Assembly (NCBI GenBank): GCA_022821105.1
Contig: JAJEEH010000242.1
Coordinates: forward strand, 1-34,381
Source: Acidimicrobiia bacterium
GTDB lineage: Bacteria > Actinomycetota > Acidimicrobiia > Acidimicrobiales > Bin134
Direction of reading: 5' to 3'
DNA length: 34,381 nucleotides
A program made the translations under genes and the position numbers. This document shows positions 1 to 9,376 of the stretch, piece after piece. Numbering within the stretch: the first letter of the stretch is position 1; each line of letters opens with the position of its first letter. The notes below the pieces were generated by a model. It searched no databases. It saw nothing but the letters and a program-made list of their open reading frames with translations, and was not told the DNA's origin.

Positions 1-1
1 G

Positions 2-1033
2 ACCGCCGCCCTGGGATGTGTGGACGCCTTGGGGCGCCTCTCCGACCCGCCGGAGATGGTGGGCGTGTCGGCCTGGCACCGCAATCCGCCCGAAGAGCCG
101 TTTGCCCCCAGTGTTCCCGTGGCCGCCCTGCCCATGCCCCGGACCGGCCTGTACTGGTGCTGGCACAAGATGCGGCGGCCCTCCGTGCAGCGGGCTACCG
201 GTGTGGTGGATGTGATCCACGCCACCGGCATGGCGGTGCCTCCCCGGACTGCGCCGCTGGCAGTTACCGTCAATGACCTGGCGTTTCTGCGTCATCCTGA
301 CCACTTCACCCCTCGGGGGGTGCAGTTCTTTGGCCGGTCTCTGGAGCTGACCCGCAGCGAAGCCGACGTGGTGGTGTACCCATCGCAGCACACGGCGGAC
401 GATTGCGTTCAGGCGGGGATCGACGCCGATCGGGTGAGGCTGGTGCCGTATGGGGTTGAGGACTGCCTGGTGCCGCCGGAGGAGGCCGAAGATGTGCGAC
501 GGCGGTTCGAACTGGCCGAGCGATTCGTGCTGTGGGTGGGAACGGCTGAGCCCCGGAAGAACTTGGACGGGCTGTTGGCCGCGTGGCAGATGCTGGACCG
601 AACCGGCGAGGAGCTAGTGCTGGTGGGTCCGGCCGGCTGGAAGTCGAACCTGGACGATGATCTGCCGGCCTCGATCCGGCGGTTGGGCTTTGTTAGCGAG
701 GCCGACAAGCGGTCGCTTATGCGGGCCGCCGCGGCGTTCTGCTATCCGAGCTTGACCGAGGGTTTCGGTTTGCCCGTCTTGGAGGCCATGGTGCAGGGCA
801 CTCCCGTGGTGACCTCGGCAACTGGGGCCACCGCAGAGCTGGCGGGAGCAGCCGCGGAGGCGGTGGATCCCGCCCGGCCGGCGGAGATTGCCGATGCCTT
901 GGGCGGACTGCTCGACGACTCTGATGCGGCTGATCGCCTGGGCAAATTGGGCCGAGAGCGGGCGCTGTCCAAATTCACGTGGCAGAGCACTGCCGAGGGG
1001 CTCATGCAGATCTACCGGGAGATGGTGAGTTGA
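2..1033 (+). CDS. Glycosyltransferase family 4 (GT-B), 5' end truncated by window edge
   Basis: Frame is open to the window edge (TAALGCVDALG...). GT4 C-terminal signature: FVLWVGTAEPRKNLDGLL, SLTEGFGLPVLEAMVQGTPVVTS. Confidence 0.9.
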   Translation, partial: TAALGCVDALGRLSDPPEMVGVSAWHRNPPEEPFAPSVPVAALPMPRTGLYWCWHKMRRPSVQRATGVVDVIHATGMAVPPRTAPLAVTVNDLAFLRHPDHFTPRGVQFFGRSLELTRSEADVVVYPSQHTADDCVQAGIDADRVRLVPYGVEDCLVPPEEAEDVRRRFELAERFVLWVGTAEPRKNLDGLLAAWQMLDRTGEELVLVGPAGWKSNLDDDLPASIRRLGFVSEADKRSLMRAAAAFCYPSLTEGFGLPVLEAMVQGTPVVTSATGATAELAGAAAEAVDPARPAEIADALGGLLDDSDAADRLGKLGRERALSKFTWQSTAEGLMQIYREMVS

Positions 1034-2154
1034 CCGATCAGACGATCTGTGTTGGGGTGAACCTGCTGTGGCTGCGATCGGGCCGAGTGGGAGGTTCGGA
1101 GGACTATGCGGTACGGCTGCTGTCGGCCATTCCCCCGGATGCCCCGGTGCGGCTGACCCTGTTCACATTGCGGGGGTTTGCCAAGTCCCACCCATCTCTG
1201 GCCCAGCGCCACGAAGTGGTCACGTCGCGGGCCGGGAAGCTCCGACCGCTACGAGTGCTCATCGAGAACACCTGGCTGGCTACCCAATGCCGTCGACGCG
1301 GACTGGATATGGTCCACCACTTCGGGGGCACCGTTCCCATTGTGGGGGTGAAGCCTGCGGTGGTGACCGTCCATGACTTGCAGCCCTTGGACCATCCCAA
1401 GCGCTTCGGCCTGGTCAAGCGGTTGTACCTGCGGGTGATGCTGCCGTGGTCGGTGCGCCGAGCCGAGACGATCGTCACCGTGAGCGAGTTCTGTCGCAGC
1501 CGACTGGTGGAGCGCTTGAAGGTTGACCCCCAGCGGATTGCCGTTGTTCCCGCACCGGTGGACGACTCCTCCACTGCATCGGACATGCCGCTGGCTGCCG
1601 CGGTCCCGGATTTGGATCGTCCGTTCGTTCTGTATCCGGCGTTGACCTACTCCCACAAAAATCACGAAATCCTGTTGCGGGCTCTGGCCCAGTTGGCCGC
1701 CGACGGTGTGGATTTGGCGCTGGTCGTCTCAGGGGGACCCGGACCGCTGGACGCCAAACTGGATCACCTTGCCGCCAAGCTCAGCGTGGGAGACCGGTGG
1801 CACCGGCTGGGCCGTATTCCCCGAGCCGTGCTGGATGGCCTGTATCGACAGGCTGTGGCCATGGTGTTCCCGTCGAAGTACGAGGGCTACGGCCTCCCGG
1901 TGGTGGAGGCCATGGTGCGGGGCTGTCCGGTGGTGGCCGCTGATGCCGGGGCCCTGTCCGAGGTGGTGGGCTCAGGCGGACGCCTGGTAGATCCCGACGA
2001 TCCCGAATTGTGGGCCAGGGCGATTGGCGAGCTGGTGGGCGACCCTGACGCCCGCCGGCGATTGAGCGAGGCGGGAGCATCCCGGGTTGGCGAGCTGGCC
2101 GAGCTCGATCCGGGGACGGAGCTGTGCGGCCTGTACGAAAAGGTGGCCGGATGA
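1030..2154 (+). CDS. Glycosyltransferase family 4 (GT-B)
   Basis: PALTYSHKNHEILLRAL and FPSKYEGYGLPVVEAMVRGCPVVAADAGALSEVVG. Likely TTG start at 1030 overlapping the upstream stop; the tracked ATG at 979 lies inside the upstream gene. Confidence 0.88.
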   Translation: MTDQTICVGVNLLWLRSGRVGGSEDYAVRLLSAIPPDAPVRLTLFTLRGFAKSHPSLAQRHEVVTSRAGKLRPLRVLIENTWLATQCRRRGLDMVHHFGGTVPIVGVKPAVVTVHDLQPLDHPKRFGLVKRLYLRVMLPWSVRRAETIVTVSEFCRSRLVERLKVDPQRIAVVPAPVDDSSTASDMPLAAAVPDLDRPFVLYPALTYSHKNHEILLRALAQLAADGVDLALVVSGGPGPLDAKLDHLAAKLSVGDRWHRLGRIPRAVLDGLYRQAVAMVFPSKYEGYGLPVVEAMVRGCPVVAADAGALSEVVGSGGRLVDPDDPELWARAIGELVGDPDARRRLSEAGASRVGELAELDPGTELCGLYEKVAG

Positions 2155-2194
2155 TGTGTCTGTCCGGCGGGGTTCCAGGCGAGGCGCTAGGCCA

Positions 2195-3451
2195 ATGACT
2201 GGGAAACCCCTTTCCATCCTGGTGCTTTGTCCCCACTATGTGCCCGACACGGCCCCCACGGGGGAGGTGATGACCTCCATTTGCGAGCAGTGGACGGCCC
2301 GCGGCCACCGGGTGGAGATAGTCACCAGCCTGCCGTGGTATCGGGACCACGCAGTGGCCGAGGGTTGGAAGGGGCGACTGGTGCGGACCCAAGAGGAGCC
2401 GTGGGGGCGGATCCGTCGCTGGCACCCGTTTCCCTCCAACAAGGGGCGTCTGGTGGCCAGGGCGGCCGGATTCGCCGGGTTCACCGCGCTGGCCGGCATC
2501 AGCGCCTTGTTCGCGGTTGGCCGTTGCGATGTGGTGTTCGCCATGTCGCCGCCCATAACGCTGGGCGCCGCAGGGTGGGCGGCTGCCTGGCGGGGGCGGG
2601 CGCCGTTGGTCTTCAACGTGCAAGATGTGTTTCCCGACGCGGCGGTGGAGACCGGTGTGGTGCGCAGCGCCCGGGTGGCGGCCGCGGCCTCCCGACTGGA
2701 GCGCTGGCTGTATAGGCGGGCCGCGGCGGTCACCGTTCTGTCGGGGGGCATGGCCGAGAACGTGAGGGCCAAGCTCGGCTCCGGTGTCGATCCCAACAAG
2801 GTGGTGGTCATCCCCAACACGGCCGACGCGGGCCGCATCAACCCGGCGGACCGCCTCAATTCGTATCGGGCCGATCTCGGGCTGGATGGCACCGACTGCA
2901 CCGTGGTGATGTACGCCGGCAACCTGGGGCACTCCCAGCCCCTTGAGCTGGTGGTGGCTGCGGCCCAGCGGTTTGCCGACCAGGGTCGGGCTGACGTGCA
3001 GTTCGTGGTCAACGGGGACGGAGTGGCCCGCTCCACGGTGGCGGCCGCCGCCGAGCGGTTGGAGAACCTGCACTTGGTGGGCTGGCAGCCTCCCGAGCGC
3101 CTCGGGGAGGTGTTGGCCGCCGCCGATCTGCACTTGGTTCTGTTGCGACAGGGACTCGGCGCCACCAGCGTGCCCTCGAAGGTGTACTCGGTGCTGGCCG
3201 CGGGCCGCCCCGTGCTGGCCAGCGTCGACCGGGGGAGCGAGGTTGAGCGTTTGCTGGCCGACTCCGGTGCGGGCCGGACGGTGGACCCCGACGACCCCGA
3301 CGCCTTTTGCGCCGCGCTGGCCGAAATGGTCGCCGATCGCGATGGCCTGGTGGAGATGGGCCACCGGGGAAGGGCATTTGCAGAACAAGCCGGGGGACCA
3401 AAAGAAATCGCCGATCGATACTTGGAGCTGTTCGACAAGTTGGTGGAATAG
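2195..3451 (+). CDS. Glycosyltransferase family 4, WbuB-like
   Basis: MTGKPLSILVLCPHYVPDTAPTGEVMTSICEQWTARGHRVEIVTSLPWY...; VMYAGNLGHSQPLELVVAAA; SVPSKVYSVLAAGRPVLASVDRGSEVERL. ATG at 2195 is preferred over the tracked upstream start. Confidence 0.9.
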   Translation: MTGKPLSILVLCPHYVPDTAPTGEVMTSICEQWTARGHRVEIVTSLPWYRDHAVAEGWKGRLVRTQEEPWGRIRRWHPFPSNKGRLVARAAGFAGFTALAGISALFAVGRCDVVFAMSPPITLGAAGWAAAWRGRAPLVFNVQDVFPDAAVETGVVRSARVAAAASRLERWLYRRAAAVTVLSGGMAENVRAKLGSGVDPNKVVVIPNTADAGRINPADRLNSYRADLGLDGTDCTVVMYAGNLGHSQPLELVVAAAQRFADQGRADVQFVVNGDGVARSTVAAAAERLENLHLVGWQPPERLGEVLAAADLHLVLLRQGLGATSVPSKVYSVLAAGRPVLASVDRGSEVERLLADSGAGRTVDPDDPDAFCAALAEMVADRDGLVEMGHRGRAFAEQAGGPKEIADRYLELFDKLVE

Positions 3452-3513
3452 GAACGGTGGGCCCCTGGCTACAGGTGTGGGTTGGGGGTTCGGGCCGGGT
3501 AGCGTTGTGAACC

Positions 3514-4278
3514 GTGGCAAGAGCCTCTGGGTCTCGAAAGGTGGCGCGGGCCGCGTCGATGGGCGGGGCGGGTCAGCAGCGCCGGATCATCGGCTTTCCC
3601 GCCGTGGTGGTGCTCATCATCCTGGTCGGCATCGCGGTGGTGGCCATTGCCCGTACCCAGCGCGAGGCCGAGTCGCGACCCGGTCTCAGCGACCACTGGC
3701 ACGCGGCGTACACCGTGTGGGACTGCACCGACGGCGACGGCGGGGCGCATCAGCCCATCTTCGAGGGCCGCAGAAACAGCCAGGGCTATCCCTATGACCC
3801 CGAGGGCATCCACTCCCACTCCGACGGGCTGATCCACATTCACCCCTTCACCGCCAACGCCGCCGGTGAGGACGCCGTCATGGCCAAGTTCTTTGAGGCG
3901 ATGTTCGTGACCATGGACCAGAACGGAATCACCGCGGCCGAGTTCGGGGTGATCAGCGCGGTGGACGCGGTGTGCAACGGGCAACCGGCGGTGATGCAGA
4001 TTGTGCGCTGGTCCAACGCCCTTACCGCGGTGGAAGCGGAGCCCGATGAGCGCATCTACGAGGACTTCGGCGATGTCCGCTTCAAGAAGGACGGCGAGGC
4101 CTTCACCATCGCCCTAGCGCCCCGCGATGCCGTGGTGCCGCTTCCCCCCACGGTCAGCGATCTTCTCGCGGTGTCGCCATCGCTGGTGGCCGACCTCTCC
4201 CAGCCCGAGGGGCCGGTTGAGTTCGACGAGAACCTCAATGAGGACGTTCCGGGCGTCAGGGTGGAAGACGACGGCTGA
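3514..4278 (+). CDS. Membrane-anchored hypothetical protein with His-rich motif
   Basis: GTG start; N-terminal hydrophobic segment FPAVVVLIILVGIAVVAIA; extracytoplasmic part with HSHSDGLIHIHPF. No family recognised. Confidence 0.75.
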   Translation: MARASGSRKVARAASMGGAGQQRRIIGFPAVVVLIILVGIAVVAIARTQREAESRPGLSDHWHAAYTVWDCTDGDGGAHQPIFEGRRNSQGYPYDPEGIHSHSDGLIHIHPFTANAAGEDAVMAKFFEAMFVTMDQNGITAAEFGVISAVDAVCNGQPAVMQIVRWSNALTAVEAEPDERIYEDFGDVRFKKDGEAFTIALAPRDAVVPLPPTVSDLLAVSPSLVADLSQPEGPVEFDENLNEDVPGVRVEDDG

Positions 4279-4295
4279 GCCGGGGGACCACTTGC

Positions 4296-5273
4296 ATGGA
4301 CGCAGTTGTTCTGGTCGGCGGATTCGGCACCAGACTTCGGCCCCTGACCCTGACCCGTCCCAAGCAGATGCTGCCGGTGGTCGACCGGCCCATGATCGAG
4401 CATGTGGTGGGGCGCCTTGGGGAGCAGGGAATCACTCGAGCGGTGCTCTCGCTGGGATATCGGCCCGACGCCTTTGAGGCTGCCTACCCCGAGCGCCGCT
4501 GCGCTGGCGTCGAGCTGTTCTACGCAGTGGAACCCGAGCCCCTGGACACCGCCGGGGCCATCGCCTTTGCCGCCCGCAAGGCCGATGTCCGAGACACGTT
4601 CGTTGCCGTCAACGGCGATGTGATCCACCAGTTTCCCCTAGCCGATCTGTTGGCGTTGCATGCCCGGTCCGATGCTCAGGCCACCATTGCCCTAGCGCCG
4701 GTGGCCGACCCGTCCCGTTTCGGCGTGGTGGTGTGCGAACCCGGCGGCAGGGTGCGGGAATTCGTGGAGAAGCCCCCGGCTGACCAGGCGCCCAGCAACC
4801 AGATCAATGTGGGGATCTATGCCTTGGAGCCCACCGCCCTGGACTCGGTGGCCGAAGGCACCCGGGCATCCATCGAGCGGGAGGTATTTCCGAGGCTGGT
4901 TGAGGAGGGAGGCATGTACGCCTTGTCATGGGACGGGTTCTGGGTGGACACCGGTACTCCGGAGGCTTATCTGGAGGTTCAGCAGGCATTGTCTGATGGC
5001 GACTGGGTCCATCCGTCGGCTGAGGTTGCGGCCGATGCCACGGTCGAAGGCTCGATTGTGATGGAGTCTGCTGTCATTGCCTCTGGGGCGTCGGTCATCG
5101 ATTCTGCGTTGCTCCCTGGTGCCCGCGTTGGTCGAGGGGCGGTCGTCGAGCGCTCTATCGTGGGCTACAGAGCCGAGATCGGTGCGGGAGCCTGCCTTCG
5201 CGATCTGTCGGTTGTGGGGGACGACACCGCGATTCCCCCCGCCGCTGACTTGAAGGGCGAGAGGACGCCCTAG
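4296..5273 (+). CDS. manC: Sugar nucleotidyltransferase, mannose-1-phosphate guanylyltransferase-like, with C-terminal left-handed beta-helix
   Basis: MDAVVLVGGFGTRLRPLTLTRPKQMLPVVDRPM signature; NGDVIH; FVEKP; C-terminal hexapeptide-like repeats (VEGSIVMESAVIASGASVIDSALLPGARVGRGAVVERSIVG). Confidence 0.85.
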   Translation: MDAVVLVGGFGTRLRPLTLTRPKQMLPVVDRPMIEHVVGRLGEQGITRAVLSLGYRPDAFEAAYPERRCAGVELFYAVEPEPLDTAGAIAFAARKADVRDTFVAVNGDVIHQFPLADLLALHARSDAQATIALAPVADPSRFGVVVCEPGGRVREFVEKPPADQAPSNQINVGIYALEPTALDSVAEGTRASIEREVFPRLVEEGGMYALSWDGFWVDTGTPEAYLEVQQALSDGDWVHPSAEVAADATVEGSIVMESAVIASGASVIDSALLPGARVGRGAVVERSIVGYRAEIGAGACLRDLSVVGDDTAIPPAADLKGERTP

Positions 5274-5965
5274 CGGAACAGGTCCTCGCCAGGGGAGCGG
5301 ACCAGGTCGGCTTGGATGCTTCCGGGGCCGAGCCAATCGGGGTGGGCCCCCCGGATGACGGCCACTGGGACGCCATTGGTCTTGCCCATGACGAGCTCGG
5401 CGGCGGCAGCCAGCTCATCGACGATGGCCACCTCGGTCACCTGGAGCTCCCGGCCGGTTGCGTCGGGGGTGCCCCGCAAGTCGAGAATGGGGCGAACCCC
5501 GGCCGTTCCGATGGCCACATCGGCCACGCCCCGTCGCCAGGGCCTCCCGAAGGTGTCGGACACGATCACTCCTACATCCACTCCGGAGCGGGCCCTGATT
5601 CCGTCGCGGATCCGTCGGGCGGAGCGATCGGGGTCGTCGGGCAAAAGAGCGGCCGCATCGGCGGCCACGTTGGACCGGTCGACTCCGGCGTTGGCGCACA
5701 CGAATCCGTGTTTGGTCTCGCTGATGACCAGATCGCCCCGCCGCCGCAGCACCCGCACCGACTCCTGCTCCACCACCGGCTTGTGGGACATGGGGTCGTC
5801 GGGGTCGACTGCGACCATGGCATTCTCGGCCTTGGAGACGATCTTCTGGGTGACCACCACGACGTCGCCGTCGGCCAAATCGGCCGCCTCGGCAATGAAC
5901 CCGGCCAAGTCGTCTCCCACCTCGATCTCCGGCAATCCCTCCACCCCGAAGATCTCGAGCCTCAT
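5270..5965 (-). CDS. fbiB: Coenzyme F420-0:L-glutamate ligase (CofE domain only)
   Basis: MRLEIFGVEGLPEIEVGDDLAGFIAEAA..DGDVVVVTQKIVSKAE; VSDTFGRPWRRGVADVAIG; ELVMGKTNGVPVAVIRG. About 231 aa, no nitroreductase extension. Confidence 0.92.
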   Translation of the reverse strand: MRLEIFGVEGLPEIEVGDDLAGFIAEAADLADGDVVVVTQKIVSKAENAMVAVDPDDPMSHKPVVEQESVRVLRRRGDLVISETKHGFVCANAGVDRSNVAADAAALLPDDPDRSARRIRDGIRARSGVDVGVIVSDTFGRPWRRGVADVAIGTAGVRPILDLRGTPDATGRELQVTEVAIVDELAAAAELVMGKTNGVPVAVIRGAHPDWLGPGSIQADLVRSPGEDLFR

Positions 5966-6912
5966 GCCTGGACTCCCTCCGTCGAGCAGCCCAAAACGGT
6001 ATGGGCCAGGGCAGTGGCCGATTCGATGTCGTCCATGATTGTTGGGGCCACCACGCAGGACACCCCGACAGCCTCGACGTCGTTGGCCAAATGGGCATCG
6101 GCTTTGTCGATCACCAGCGTCGCAGCCACTTCCCGGTACAGTCGGGCCACACCCACCACCGAGCATTCATGGCCAAGCTCCCGCATGAGCCGATCGGCAG
6201 GGCCCTTGAGCGCGGCACCCCCCACGATGGGCGACACCGCCACCACGGCGTCGCGGCGAGCGGCCACCGCATCCCGCACGCCGGGTACGTCCAGCACCGG
6301 CCCGATGGACACGATGGGGTTGGAGGGGGCGATGACGATTAACCGGGCCTCCCCCAGGGCGTCGATAAGGCCAGGGGCAGGTTGGGCCTGCTTGGACCCT
6401 TCCACCCGGACCGCAGAGACCGCCACGTTATGGCGGCGGCGGACGAAATAGTCCTGGAAGCCGATCTCGCCTTCGTCGACGGTCATGACCCTGGTTTCGA
6501 TCCGGTCGTTGGTCACCGGCATCACGGTCAGCTCCAGATCCCAGGCGGACGCGATCTCCGAGGTAACGGTGGCCAAGTCAGCCCCTTGGCCCAGCCGGTG
6601 GGTTCGGTACAAGTGAGTGGCCAGATCGCGGTCGCCGAGTCGGAACCAGGTGATTCCGCCGTAGCGGTCCAAGGCGTCCATGGCTTGCCAGGTCTCGCCG
6701 GCCAGGCCCCAGCCGGTGTCGGGGTTGACCGCCCCGGACAGCGTGTACACCACGGTGTCCAAGTCGGGGCTCACATGCAGGCCGTGCAGCACGGTGTCAT
6801 CGGCGGTGTTCACCACGGCGAGCAGGTCGTCGGGCGGATGGACCCGGATCAGACCGGTGAGCAGTTTGGCTGCTCCCACTCCTCCGGCCAGCGTGACCAC
6901 GCTCTGGGTCAA
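5962..6912 (-). CDS. fbiA: 2-phospho-L-lactate (or phosphoenolpyruvate) transferase, CofD/FbiA family
   Basis: VVTLAGGVGAAKLLTGL; VVNTADDTVLHGLHVSPDLDTVVYTLSG; GWGLAGETW; IVIAPSNPIVSIGPVLDVPGV. 4-bp start/stop overlap with fbiB. Confidence 0.93.
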   Translation of the reverse strand: MTQSVVTLAGGVGAAKLLTGLIRVHPPDDLLAVVNTADDTVLHGLHVSPDLDTVVYTLSGAVNPDTGWGLAGETWQAMDALDRYGGITWFRLGDRDLATHLYRTHRLGQGADLATVTSEIASAWDLELTVMPVTNDRIETRVMTVDEGEIGFQDYFVRRRHNVAVSAVRVEGSKQAQPAPGLIDALGEARLIVIAPSNPIVSIGPVLDVPGVRDAVAARRDAVVAVSPIVGGAALKGPADRLMRELGHECSVVGVARLYREVAATLVIDKADAHLANDVEAVGVSCVVAPTIMDDIESATALAHTVLGCSTEGVQA

Positions 6913-6946
6913 GAGAACTCCACAAGTGGACCGGGAGGGGGACCAG

Positions 6947-8925
<1,979 letters not shown>

Positions 8926-9031
8926 CGCAACGAGTGTGCCACTTCTCACGGGCATTTGCTGTGCCCGGTGGCGAGTCGCTGAGTGCTCTGAACCATGCCT
9001 CTTTTGTTGCAGGGCGGGCCGGTACGGTGTT

Positions 9032-9376
9032 GTGGTGGGCGATCCGCAGCCAGTTGAGGAGCCAGCGCCGGAGGAAGATCCGCTGGTTGAGTGCATTCGC
9101 AACGGCATCTACACCGCGGTGGGACTCGGTCTGCTGGCCATAAACCGTGTTCAGGCCGCCCGAATGGATATTGTCGAACAGCTGCCCGAGGAGTTGCGAG
9201 ACGCCTTCTCCGATCTGGCCAATCAAGTGCCCGAGGATGTGCGCAACGCGGTGGCTGATTTGGCCGGGCAGCTTCCCGGGTCGGTGCTGACTGTGCTTTC
9301 GGACGCGGTTGACCAGGCCCCGGCCCTCGCTGAGGCACTGCGGGAGTTCGTCAGCCGCAACACCGACGAAACCTGA
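9032..9376 (+). CDS. Small hypothetical protein with about four 15-aa helical repeats
   Basis: GTG start at 9032 or 9035; stop overlaps the next ATG (TGATG). Repeat units LPEELRDAFSDLANQ/VPEDVRNAVADLAGQ/LPGSVLTVLSDAVDQ/APALAEALREFVSR. Confidence 0.7.
   Translation: MVGDPQPVEEPAPEEDPLVECIRNGIYTAVGLGLLAINRVQAARMDIVEQLPEELRDAFSDLANQVPEDVRNAVADLAGQLPGSVLTVLSDAVDQAPALAEALREFVSRNTDET

Noticed and set aside
1781-3520. 579-aa minus-strand ORF
   Set aside because: Antisense shadow of two recognisable GT4 genes; no domain-like composition.
5312-6451. 379-aa plus-strand ORF over fbiB/fbiA
   Set aside because: Shadow ORF; minus strand has unambiguous CofE and CofD signatures.
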